DNA of 64,000 nt from contig OX359200.1 of assembly GCA_947172415.1 (NCBI GenBank), forward strand, positions 7,386,001-7,450,000, written 5' to 3'. A program made the translations under genes and the position numbers. The first letter of the stretch is position 1, and every line of letters starts with the position of its first letter. This stretch comes from Chondrosia reniformis. Its lineage: Eukaryota > Porifera > Demospongiae > Chondrillida > Chondrillidae. The notes under the pieces are model-generated. The model was not told the origin of the DNA, made no database searches, and worked only from the letters and a program-made list of their open reading frames with translations. Below, in pieces: positions 40,468 through 59,100 of the stretch.

Positions 40468-40553
40468 CCACTCAAACTTCCATCATAACATACTGATGAG
40501 TCCTAATAAGGACGAAAACAGCTGTCTATGGCTCTGACCATCTTTTTGAGTGG
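40468..40553 (+). ncRNA. Type I hammerhead ribozyme
   Basis: The full core is present in order. Outer stem I is 'ccactcaaa' (40,468-40,476) paired with 'tttgagtgg' (40,545-40,553), nine perfect pairs. Inner stem I is 'cata' (40,489-40,492) with 'tatg' (40,527-40,530). The core CTGATGA is 40,493-40,499; stem II is 'gtcct' (40,500-40,504) and 'aggac' (40,509-40,513) closing an AATA loop; GAAA is 40,514-40,517; a short palindromic stem III (around 'acagctgt') leads to the GTC cleavage triplet, with predicted cleavage after C40,526. The internal loop in stem I (40,477-40,488 against 40,531-40,544) is where such ribozymes make tertiary contacts. One extra A lies next to stem III, which is too short to be stable alone; in many metazoan type I hammerheads such stems work as dimers. 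Related motifs occur in Penelope-like elements and retrozymes. No second copy was found here. Confidence 0.85.
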
Positions 40554-40732
40554 AAAAGGGAAGACGCTAGTTTCCCTTAAGTGTACTTTGGTACCATCCA
40601 TATACTCGTTGTGCTCCTCAGGAGACATGCATGAAAGGGTTAATCAGGAGTCGGATGAGATGGTGATTTAATAGCTGTTAATTATGCATAATCAAAGCCT
40701 TATTAATTACATAAAAACAATCAAAAGATTAG

Positions 40733-48612
<7,880 letters not shown>

Positions 48613-48904
48613 ATAACTTTTTATATTTTTATTGAAATAAGAGATGCTTTCTCTTTAGAAGCCATACTAGTATACCTTGTGTTTCTGTTATGAATGAGAT
48701 TATGTCACATGGATATGGAATGTGAGGATTGTACTGAGCATGACACAAGTCACACATTCACCAGACAATTTGTATAAGCTATTTCTTGTATCCAAATATG
48801 GAATGTGGTTAAGAAAACAAAGCTGCCATCATCAGATATAAAAGGTTCATTAGGACAGACCTCTTCAGAGACATCTCCACTAGTTTCAAGTGCTGAACAA
48901 CAAG
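48613..48904. other. CCNDBP1/P450 intergenic region
   Basis: 292 bp between the CCNDBP1 stop and the P450 ATG. AT-rich; no gene or recognisable regulatory motif seen. Confidence 0.6.
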
Positions 48905-51184
48905 ATGAGGTCGCTGCAGAAGGTAAACTGTATGATTGCAGGCATTAGGCACTTTGCAGTCTACACTGGCAAGACTGAGGAGCTCACAGACGCGGGCACC
49001 AGGAGCCTAAAGGAGCTGCCAGGACCCAAGGGAGTGCCAGTGCTGGGGATGGCCCACAAGCTGGCAGCTACTCCCTTGCATGAGCTACTGGAGATGGAGC
49101 GGCAGATCTACGGAGACCTCTTCAAGATTCACCTTGGGTTTGGCAACACAGCAGTGGTAGTGTCCCGCCCTGACCTGATAGAGGCAGTGTGCCGGGGAGA
49201 GGGGCCCCATCCCAGCCGGGGTGCTGCCCTGGGCCTGCTGGGGAAGGCTACCTATGAAGTACAAGGCAGCCAGATACTGGTACTCTTGTAAGTTTAGTGA
49301 AGTGCTCTGCCCAGCTCCTGAGTGAATGTTGCTGCTGCGCACATGTAGGGAGGGAGAGGAGTGGAGGAGAGTTAGGACAGCACTGTCACAACCTCTTGTT
49401 CCACGTAAACTAACCAGTCATCTTCCTGACCTAAACAAGAGTGTGCAAGACCTGATTGAGTCCTTCTTGAAAGAAGCTTCTAACAGCAAAGATGGTCTTG
49501 TGCATGATATCAATGAGCCACTAAGCAAGTACACTTTGGAAGGTGAGCACTTCACGTTGGAGAGGTGACTGTAATTGAAAGTTGCAACTCTAGATCTCAC
49601 TCTGCATGCTCGTGATGAGAGTTTGCACCATTTGAATGAGACATGAGCTAGTCACTGGTCACATATTTCATGTTCTCTGTCTCTTGTAAGGTTTGTCCGG
49701 ATTTGTGTTCCCGCAAAAGATGTCATTCCAGCGCAACCCGACTGCAACTGGTCTGAAGTTGATGAGAGCCATACAGGACCAAAACAAGTATTTTGGGGAT
49801 ACCCTGTTCTTCCCTTCATGGCTGCTGCCTCTTTACACTCCCAAGTCCTACCACAAGCTAAAGGAGGCGGTAGTTCGGCTGTATGAGGCGGGAGAGGTCC
49901 TCCTAATGGATGTCTACAACCTCCTCCAGGAGAGATTGGAGAGAGGAGAGAAGTTGGAGGAGGCCAGCCTTATGGAGCAGTGGGTGGTGAACTCTACACT
50001 GACCCCTCCAGAGCTCCTCACCAACGCTGCCAACATTCTAGCTGGTGGCATTGATACAGTAAGTAGTCACGATTGAAACGCTCGTCTGTGATCATGAGAA
50101 ATGTTCTCCTCAAAGCATTCCAAAGATAGAGGTCTAGACCTGATACCTGAGACTCGAGTGTGATTGTAACATAGTCCATAGTGATATACTGATTATAATA
50201 TACTTACTCTTTAGATCTTATTTTACTATCATTTCCTGAATTAAGATTGTTATCAATTTGTACTTGTTATCACAAACCTAATTATATATCTTCCACACAC
50301 TCTGTAGATCCACTATGTAACACTGTGTATACATATATACATGCTGAGTGCTTCCTTTTGTGTAGACTGCAAACACTTGCACATTTCTGCTACATCTTTT
50401 GGCAACTAACCCTGCCGTTCAAGAGAGGCTACACTCGGAGGTTGCCATGGCAATAGGGGAGGATGGTGCAGTCACAGCAGAATCACTGCAAGAGATGCCA
50501 TTGGTCAAAGGGAGTGTCAAAGAGGCAATGAGAATGTTTCCTATAGCTCCACTTCATGTCCGGCAGCTCAGCAAAGCACAAAATATTGATGGCTATCACA
50601 TGCCAGCAAAGGTATTCTCTCAGTCTAGCTCTCACTAGCCTTTTCCTCTAAGTACATGTAGGAGGTACTCTCTCACATGTATACATGAGGCAAACATGCC
50701 ATACGGTACAGTATAGGTGAAGTGGCTACACGTTGTATTCCTACAGACAACATACATAATGCCAACATGGTCTATTGGCAGAGATGCAGCCAATTATGAG
50801 GAACCTTTGGCATTCAGACCAGAAAGATGGCAAGCAGACAAACATAAAATGTCACCCTTCACTCAACTAGCTTTTGGGATAGGTCCTCGGCAGTGTTATG
50901 GTGAGCCCCTAGTACACACAGTCGTGCGACAACAACCACTCTCTCTCTCTCTCTCTCTCTTTAAAGGACGAAGAATAGCAGAGCTAGAAATGTGGCTACT
51001 GGTGGCTAAAGTGAGTCAACTGATGTTGTCACAGGACGTCATGTGACAAAATGTAAATACTTTCCTTTTGCAGCTGATGCAAAACTTTCAATTGACAACT
51101 GATGACTCCAGTGATCTCAAGACAGTGGGGACCATTCTAAAACCCACACGACCAATAAACATTAAGTTAACCTCAAGAAAGTGA
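48905..51184 (+). CDS. Cytochrome P450, mitochondrial clan
   Basis: Haem monooxygenase of the clan that includes CYP11, CYP24 and CYP27; members work in the mitochondrial matrix with adrenodoxin, mostly on sterols and related lipids. Visible in order: a basic, acid-poor N-terminus (MRSLQKVNCMIAGIRHFAVY) suited to mitochondrial import; proline hinge 'LPGPKGVPVLG'; 'EGEEWRRVRTALSQPLVPRKL' (C-helix); I-helix 'AGGIDTTANT', split by an intron; K-helix 'VKEAMRMFP' (ExxR); 'FRPERW'; haem loop 'FGIGPRQCYGRRIAELEM' with the cysteine ligand and the GRRIAELE signature of the clan. An intron within the haem loop ends in a CT microsatellite. The stop TGA is 51,182-51,184. All key motifs are intact; the substrate cannot be predicted. 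Confidence 0.93.
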
Positions 51185-51444
51185 AACAATATGTATTACC
51201 GTGTATAATTGTGTGTTTTTATATCTCTTCCAGTCAGTTTATTAAATTTGACAATTATTTGTCCAAGCTTTGATTGATTGTATTTATAATGAAACTTGAT
51301 CACATTAAAGCATTACAGTTAGGGTTACGTTACTGTCTCATTTCCAGTCACGAATCTGAAAGTGTCAAATAACTTATAATTAGGGATATCCAACTAATTG
51401 ATATCACTGAAATTTTAAAAAGTTACAGAGGAAAATGAAAATAG
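51185..51444. other. P450/CEP89 convergent intergenic region
   Basis: 260 bp between stop codons of converging genes. An ATTAAA at 51,241-51,246 is a likely poly(A) signal for the P450. Nothing else seen. Confidence 0.6.
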
Positions 51445-54400
51445 TTACAAAAATTCTGCTTTTAGTTTGGAAAGTTTAATGTATTCTTGAAGCTTTCTGC
51501 ATCACGTACGTACGTAGATAAAAAATATGGTCACTTCATAGAACATGTGACTTGAATGGCAAACCTACCTTTTCTCTTTAGACACAACTGATAATTCCTC
51601 TTTCTTGTCTTGAAGTAGTCTCTTTAGATGTGACATGTCCTTTTCGTGTCTCTTCTGCAACTGTTTCTGTTCCTCTGATTGCTGATCCAAACTACACAAT
51701 AAGATCTGATAAAGTGAGCATTTACCAACAAATACGTAGCAACTAGCTCAATGTCTTACAGTTCGTTCACTTCTCTCATGTACTGCAGACTGTGGTCCTT
51801 GTGGCTCTATAAGAGAAGAGCAGACTCATCATAGGGATTGCTAATTAGGTGCACATCAATCATGAGACATTAGACACTCTCTATTAGTACGTAGGTCAGC
51901 AGTCACAGGTCTGTCCACACAGGGTCAGATGTAACTTGATAGCACCAGTTGGCAGGCTGGTCTTAAGAGTGTCTCCCTTCCTGGAGTACACTGTCAGATG
52001 TGATCTCAGAGTCAAAGGGTACAGTACTACTGATTGAAAAGCAAGGCTCTGCTCTGTTCAAAGGAACCATTAAGACACCTTTTGAGTGACACAAGTGGTC
52101 ATGCCACATTGTATAGCCTCAGCTGACAGTGATTGATGACTGAGTTATTAATGGTATGTGTGAAACAGGAAGTGCCATCAGGGAGTATTTCTAAGGCTTC
52201 ATGACGGTCTTGAACATTAACAGCTAGTCAAGTTTCACTTCAGCTTTGTAACTCTATACTGCATGTGGAGGACAGCCAAATCAATCCCCAACCTACGTAT
52301 GTATACGTACTTTGAGTTGCTTCTCAAGTCGATACACTTTGGCTTCATATTTCTTCAGTTGAGCTGCTGTAGTCTCCTTCTGCGTCTTCAGCTAAACAGA
52401 GCGGAAATACAGTTCACACAAGTCTACCATTCAATTATGTCATAAAGAGTCAAGCAAACAACTGGCCAAAATCTTTTTACCATTTTCACAAGACTATCCC
52501 TCTCTCCAGCTGTCCTCTCTGATTGCACAACAACCTTACTTAGTTGCACATGGACCATTGCATCTTTGTCCTTTGACCTCTCCAGATCAGTCTGTAGATG
52601 GACTATCATTGCTTCTCTCTCTTCTAACGACTCTTTCAGCACTTCACACTTCTGTTCCAACTGGACAGTGCCCGCCTTTCCATCTACCATATTTGGTAGA
52701 GACACAAATGACCACTGGAGGAATGGCTGATGTATGCTCAACCTAATACGTACCTGCCAACTTCCTCAAAAGAGACTTCTTTTCTCTCTTCAGTGACTCC
52801 AGCTCCTGTTCCAAGTGATCTGCTCCCTCTCTAGTTTCCTCCTTCAAATCATCCACTGCTCTACACATACATATATACGTACGTACATATGGCAGGTCAC
52901 ATTGACAGATTCACTTGTCACATGTTTTTTGTGTGTCACGAGTTGTTGAGTACAGACTTACTGTTGTAGCTTGCTCATTGCATTGCGATGTTCTTCAAAT
53001 GAAATGCATTTGGCGTTCACTTTGAGAGTCTCACTCAGTCTTCCCTCCAAAGATGTCTTTGCAGACCTCATTGCCTCATACTCGAGAACAATTTTCTCCT
53101 TTTCTAACTTCTCCTTCTGCAACTCTTTACACACCTGAAAAACTGCACATACAACTTACATTTGATACACACCTTTACTGAGACACACCCCTTTACTGAG
53201 ACCGACTCTTCATGTAAACTTACACTTCTTCTGGTGACTGTCCTTTGCTGACTGTAACTCCAGTTTAGCATCACTAAGCTCCTCCATAACTTTCCTGTTC
53301 ACTTCACTCAATTCCTTCAGCTCAGACTGAAGCTCAGAGCTACACAGAAACACATTAAATGGTGTCTCACAAAAGTGGTCTACCCCGGGCTCTCAACTAA
53401 CCACTTCTGATGCTTCAAGTCTAACTCTCTCTTCAACTGGCTGTGAACAGTCTCCTCCCGAGTGGTCACATTATGATTCTGCTCCACCTCCCCCAGGCTG
53501 GCCTGCCGCTCCATGAGGACCTCTCTCTGGTCCACAGTCTGCTGGAGGAGAGACGCCTCCATCTCTGCCCTCAGCTCCTTATTGCGCAACTCTAGCCTTT
53601 CAATTATCTTTTTGTATGTCTCGTGCATGCTGTCAATGGTCGACTGTCTAGGGTCTTTCAGAGGAGAAGAACTGGAGGAATCAGACGGTTCTACCCGATC
53701 TATTGGATCTCCACCAGTTACCTTATGCAAGTCAGGCTGACTCTCTGGTGGGTGTGTCTGCTCTATGGGTGGGTGTGTCTGCTCTATGGGTGGGTGTGTC
53801 TGCTCTATGGGTGGGTGTGTCTGCTCTATGGGTGGGTGTGTCTGCTCTATGGGTGGGTGTGTCTGCTCTATGGGTGGGTGTGTCTGCTCTATGGATCGAT
53901 GAACTTGCACTTGTGTTGTAGCAACTGGTGGGTGTGTCTGCTGATTTGCTGCATATGAGTATGAATAATTTGTGGGTGGAGTCTGCTGTTCCAATGGGCG
54001 GGTCTGGGGGTGTGTCCCTTGCGTTGTTGAGTACGGCTGTGGGTGTGTCAATTGGTCTTGTGGGCGGAGCTGTTCCTCCAGCACATAGGAGGCATCATTG
54101 ACTGTCATCAGATGCATATCTTCATGTGGGAAGGGAGTGCTGGTAAGAACTTGTGGTTTGTGTGTCTGATAAGGGATTGGGTTAATAGCACTGTGACCAA
54201 GTACTGGGAGGAGCTGCTCACGAAGAGGTGTCCTCGGAGGAGGGGGTGGGTTCTCCTGCTGCTCTGTCGGAGTTGCTAAAAAGAACTGTTTAGATCCATC
54301 AAGGCCTGTCATTTCAACAATCTTTCCTCCTCCGTTAACTTGCCCTATTATCTTAGCCTCCATCTTCTCAGTATCCTCAGAACCATCACTTCCCTCATGA

Positions 54401-55343
54401 TGAGGAGAAGGAGACCTCGCAGTCTTCTGATAGCCCCTTCCCTCATGGTGAGGAGAAGGAGATCTCGCAGTCTTCTGATAGCCCCTCCCCTCATGGTGAG
54501 GAGAAGGAGACCTCGCAGTCTTCTGATAGCCCCTTCCCTCATGGTGAGGAGAAGGAGACCTCGCAGTCTTCTGATAGCCCCTTCCCTCATGGTGAGGAGA
54601 AGGAGACCTCGCAGTCTTCTGATAGCCCCTCCCCTCATGGTGAGGAGAAGGAGACCTCGCAGTCTTCTGATTGCCCCTCCCCTCATGGTGAGGAGAAGGA
54701 GACCTCACAGTCTTCTGATAGCCCCTCCCCTCATGGTGAGGAGAAGGAGACCTCACAGTCTTCTGATAGCCCCTCCCCTCATGGTGAGGAGAAGGAGATT
54801 TCTGGTACGTCCTTACATATTGTGAGGATGGTTCCCTAACTTTATGAGATTGATACTCTTGCGGTGAGTGACCAGTAATTCCTCTCTCGTCCACAGCTGG
54901 GTCTACAATGGTCATTAGGACGCGGTGGGGAGACTTTGGTAGGCTCTCCATCGGACCTATCTCTTCAGACTCATCGATTGAGCTGTTTGGAGTTATCGAG
55001 GGAAAGCTACTCACTTCGCTCAGAGATCCTCTGGGGAACGAAGCTTGTACACCTGCCTCACTGTACCGAGGTGGGGTAGAGGAGGACCTCTGTCGCAATT
55101 GAGGCGTGGGCGTGCGAGGCGCAACTGTTAGAGCAGCGGGAGGCAGCACGGCACTGGCGATATGTGACTACAAAGCGAAGGAAAGATTCATTTCAAGGAA
55201 AAGCATACTACAGGAAAGTACAGTATCATTTAAGCGACTTTAGGGTACATGCCCAAGTGCGTCAGAAGGCTTGGTATATTAATTATATAACTCACAAAGG
55301 ATTTTTCCTTTTTCTTCTTGTTACGTGAAAAGAAACTCGGCAT
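51445..55343 (-). CDS. CEP89: Coiled-coil centrosomal protein, probable CEP89 (CCDC123)
   Basis: CEP89 is a centriolar distal-appendage protein needed for ciliogenesis. A basic first exon (MPSFFSRNKKKKEKSF) joins 'SHIASAVLPPAALTVAPRTP', resembling the human CEP89 start. A large exon (about 53,400-55,165) is proline/serine-rich and contains two in-frame minisatellites. The remainder is coiled coil, with 'AKDSHQ', 'ERDSLVKM' and C-terminal 'DMSHLKRLLQDKKEELS' resembling human CEP89 'AKDSHQ', 'ERDSLMCLAK' and 'EMRHLHQVLKDKQEVLD'. The last exon ends 'YIKLSKLKAEFL', stop at 51,445-51,447. Similarity is scattered and recalled from memory, so another coiled-coil centrosome protein is possible. Divergent from CIMIP1, with which it shares an X-box promoter. 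Confidence 0.65.
51840..52310. other. Long intron of the CEP89-like gene
   Basis: About 480 bp, longer than neighbouring introns, between exons encoding 'HSLQYMREVNE' and 'KKYEAKVYRLEKQLK'. No repeat or gene recognised in it. Confidence 0.5.
53749..53895 (-). repeat. Coding heptapeptide repeat in the CEP89-like gene
   Basis: Seven tandem 21-bp units in frame encoding IEQTHPP. Nearly identical units suggest recent expansion. Related 'QTHPP' remnants occur just upstream in the protein. Confidence 0.9.
54372..54800 (-). repeat. Coding 16-residue repeat in the CEP89-like gene
   Basis: About nine tandem 48-bp units in frame encoding GRGYQKTARSPSPHHE with few substitutions (Y/N, A/V). Rich in serine-proline, arginine and histidine; likely disordered and a possible target for proline-directed kinases. 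Confidence 0.9.
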
Positions 55344-55503
55344 CTTCACGCATATTCTACGCCATTTTGATTGGTTGCCAAGTAACCAAAATATTGCGCA
55401 ATAAAGGTGTCTATTTTATAGTATCCAAGGGAACAGTTAATCTCCTAGCTAGAAGACCTTATAATCGCAGACTCTTTCCACACAGCTATTTAGGTGGGTC
55501 GAA
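55344..55503. promoter_or_regulatory. Bidirectional promoter with RFX X-box, CEP89-like/CIMIP1
   Basis: 160 bp between opposed start codons. At 55,374-55,386 the sequence is GTTGCC-A-AGTAAC, two half-sites that match the RFX X-box consensus with a one-base spacer. An inverted CCAAT box ('gattgg', 55,369-55,374) directly abuts it. RFX factors drive ciliary genes throughout animals, so the site fits both neighbours. Confidence 0.7.
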
Positions 55504-56056
55504 ATGGTGCAAGGAAAGCCTACAGCTGCCGGTTGCAACATGGTACACAGCGACGAGATCTGGTAAGCGGCGAGGAGAAGCTCGGTAGGGCTGTGTCATG
55601 CTCCCGTGCACTTCTGTAGGAAGGACCACGTGCAGCACGAGTATACTGCTATGAAGACGTGGCCGGCGACCTGGGGCTTCCTTCAGAACGAGTACAAACA
55701 GGTATATACACACTTCTCCAACACGCTAATATAACAATTGTGAAATATAATTTTAATACATTTTTTCTGTATATTTCACTCCTTAGCTCAATAAAACCGT
55801 AACAGGTGCTCGCGCCAAATGGGTCAGCCGGTCCCCCAGCGCTAACGACCAGATGTCCCCCGGGGAGGACCTGCACCTCCCCCCTCTCCCCTGCCCCAAA
55901 CAACACAGCTCCAGACCCTTCCCCAACACAACCTCTCGAGAGGTGGGCTGGCTCTCCACTCAGAAGGAGAAGCAGTTGGAGATATTTGGCTGCTGGGCCC
56001 GCGGCAAGGGGAGCATTGTGAAGCAACTGAAGTGGCCGCACGACGCAGTTCCATAA
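55504..56056 (+). CDS. CIMIP1: Ciliary microtubule inner protein 1 (CIMIP1; C20orf85/LLC1)
   Basis: Small protein of the axonemal doublet microtubule lumen. Three exons: 55,504-55,562, 55,620-55,701 and 55,787-56,056, all GT-AG and in frame, giving 136 residues against 137 in human as I recall it. Conserved landmarks: 'DEIW' spanning the first intron, 'WPATWGFL', 'TTSREVGWLS' and the C-terminal 'KGSIVKQLKWP'. The start MVQGKPTAAG is the first ATG after the promoter. No signal peptide or membrane segment. It lies between two centrosome genes, sharing a promoter with one and converging with the other. Confidence 0.88.
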
Positions 56057-56145
56057 CATAACCACATATATAGACTACGCATATACCTACATATACATAT
56101 ATACCTGTTATATTGTGAAAATGTAGCTACTTAAAAATCCATTTG

Positions 56146-56151
56146 AATAAA
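56146..56151 (+). terminator. Poly(A) signal of CIMIP1 (AATAAA)
   Basis: Canonical AATAAA 90 bp after the CIMIP1 stop and 32 bp before the CEP192 stop on the opposite strand, so the two 3' UTRs must nearly touch or overlap. Confidence 0.65.
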
Positions 56152-56182
56152 ACAGTTATGTTGCATGCAGACAAGTCTTGTT

Positions 56183-59100
56183 TTAGGCAGACTTTCCTTT
56201 CAGTACAGCAAAGATTTGGTGCCTCTGCTCAGTTTTAACTGCTAATATTGACTTGTAATTAAAACATGGATCTTTGGGACAAAAGGTTATCGGTAAACGT
56301 GCAAACTGCCTTGGGCTGCATACAGAGATGAGACAACAAAGAGTATATACATAGGATGGTGATAGTGTGAGAGTGTTCACAAGGCTCACCTCAGCTCAAA
56401 GTGATAGTGCTGCACTGAAAATGGCTCACAAGGTTTGATCACAGTAAACTAAGAAGGAGACCACAAATGACAGGACAGCTGTTGACGAGGACAGAGTAGC
56501 TCACCTTGTGTGGGCGGGAGTCCCTGTTACAGATCCGCACTTTTATCGTCTCTTCTCTTCCGACAGGAACGTCAGAGAACTTGACAATCTCCTTGTCAAT
56601 GTAGATCAGTCGCTTACTCAATGCTGGTTGCTCCTGCTGGATGGCCACATCAGGCCGAGGGGGAGGGGCTCTAGGAAAAGTGGGCGGGTCAACAGATAAA
56701 GGAGATTTCTGAAACAAAGATGTCTGCGTGGCAGCAGCTGAGAGGGAGTAGTCTAGCACTCTCTTGACCGGAGGGGTCTCATTAGGGACACCCTGGAGGT
56801 GGAGAAAAGGGGTGGGGTCACTATTGGTAACCATAGTAACACATGCACGTAATAAATTTAACTAACTCTTCCAGTAAAATTGACTGTCAGCTGATGAGTT
56901 CTGCCCACTGAGTGCAACGTAACATCCCAGGACTGCGAGTAGGACCCTTCATACCTCGGATGGAAGGTGACTGGGACCTGTGGTTTACAGGACAGAGAGA
57001 TGAGGACAGCTCAAAGCAACCAACTTGTCTCACTTTTCGTGATTCAAAAGGAGCCAATTCTCCGCTGAGTTGGTGGACCCAGAACACAGAGTAGGTTGTC
57101 TTAAACATGGCTGCCTCCGAGTTGGGAGTGTCTCTGACATAAGGAGCTGCAGAGTGGGTCATGTACCACTTGGACGGGGAGCCCTCTTGGTTGCGCAACT
57201 CAAACACACCATCTACAGAGGAGGCAAAAGATCAATGAAACACTGCTCATTTACTTGTACTGAGGCAACTTACCATTAAACTTGCCGACTGGAGTGTCTT
57301 GGAAAGAGATGGTCTGAAGGGGAACAGTCATCGGCCTGTGGGTCGGAGGGCTCCTGGTTGACCCACCCACATCCCTCTTCTGGACAGGTTTAGTCACACT
57401 AAATAGACCTTGAGATGGGGAATTCCCTGGTTGTTCAGTTTCTATGATGTTGGGGGAAGGTGGATGAATGGCCTCAGCCAATAAGGGAACTCCATTGGAT
57501 GGACCAGCCTCCTCTCTCTTGGCCCTTTCCTGTCTGTCTTCACGGGAGCTGACCATTATCAGCTTGATCTTGTAGCTGGGTCCGTCTGGGTCGCCTCTCA
57601 TTATCAGACTGGCCTCCTCGCGGCACTGGCACCGCGGAGCAGTGTAGATGATCATCACAGTAGACTCTGTGTTTGGTGCCAAGGTCACTCTGCTCGGAGT
57701 CACTGTGATGCTATCTCGAGGAGGCTGCAACTTGAGGACAATGTTCAAGGAAATATTACCTATATTCTTCAGTGGTATATCAGAACTGACGGCACTTCCA
57801 GGTTTGGTCACCATGGTAACAGTCTGCATGGTACGGGGAGCATACAGTCTTGCCACTCCCAAAGTGGCCTTGACTTCAATCTGGTGTAGCAGTCTCCCAC
57901 GAGCACGCAAGCCGTCCAACTTGACCAGCACAGAAGTAGCCACTTCAGTAGCTGGGCCCAGGGGAAGAACACTGTTGTGGACTGGTTTGGGTGACTTGAG
58001 CTGGAGGCTGAGGGGACAACCCTGGTCTGACGAGCTCACTGGATTGAGTATGGAGTAGGATAGCCCCCTTCCTGGAGAAGTGAGTGACACCAACCTCTTG
58101 TTGGCGGGCAGGACCAGGGACACGCTGGTGGCAGAGGGGATGAGGGTGGATCTGTGTACAATGTCTTCAGGGACATCTGTAAAGGAGAAGTAGTGCCAGG
58201 TTATCGACTGAGTTGTGTCCATAGAAAGATGGAGAGGCACATCAGAGAGACCGAGGTTCAGCAGCACAAAGGAGGTCTTAGCAGTGGCACCCTGCTGCAG
58301 CACACCAAAGTCCAGAGCAGCTGAGAGCTTCTTACCGACCATCACCTGGTAGGGAAAGTTTGGTAAGGACTATATAGCGGGTGTGGGGGTGTTGCAGATG
58401 GGTGTGGGGGTGTGGCAGATGGGTGTGGGGGTGAGGCAGATGGGTGTGGGGGTGTTGCAGATGAGTGTGGGGGTGTGGCAGATGGGTGTGGGGGGTATGG
58501 CAGATGAGTGTGGGGGTGTGGCAGATGGGTGTGGGGGTGTGGCAGATGAGTGTGGGGGGTATGGCAGATGGGTGTGGGGGTGTGGCAGATGGGTGTGGGG
58601 GTGTGGCAGATGGGTGTGGGGGGTATGGCAGATGGGTGTGGGGGTGTGGCAGATGGGTGTGGGGGTGTGGCAGATGAGTGTGGGGGTGTGGCAGATGGGT
58701 GTGGGGGTGTGGCAGATGGGTGTGGGGGGTATGGCAGATGGGTGTGGGGTGTGGCAGATGAGTGTGGGGGTGTGGCAGATGAGTGTGGGGGTGTGGCAGA
58801 TGGGTGTGGGGGTATGGCAGATGAGTGTGGGGGTGTGGCAGATGAGTGTGGGGGTGTGGCAGATGGGTGTGGGGGGTATGGCAGATGGGTGTGGGGGGTA
58901 TGGCAGATGGGTGTGGGGTGTGGCAGATGGGTGTGGGGGTGTGGCAGATGGGTGTGGGGGTGTTGCAGATGAGTGTGGGGGTGTGGCAGATGAGTGTGGG
59001 GGTGAGGCAGATGGGTGTGGGGGTGAGGCAGATGGGTGTGGGGGTGTGGCAGATGGGTGCGGGGTGTGGCAGATGGGTGTGGGGGTGTGGCAGATGGGTG

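Noticed and set aside
56891-56920. Second hammerhead core candidate (CTGATGAG)
   Set aside because: No stem II and no GAAA at the right distance; it is coding sequence of CEP192.
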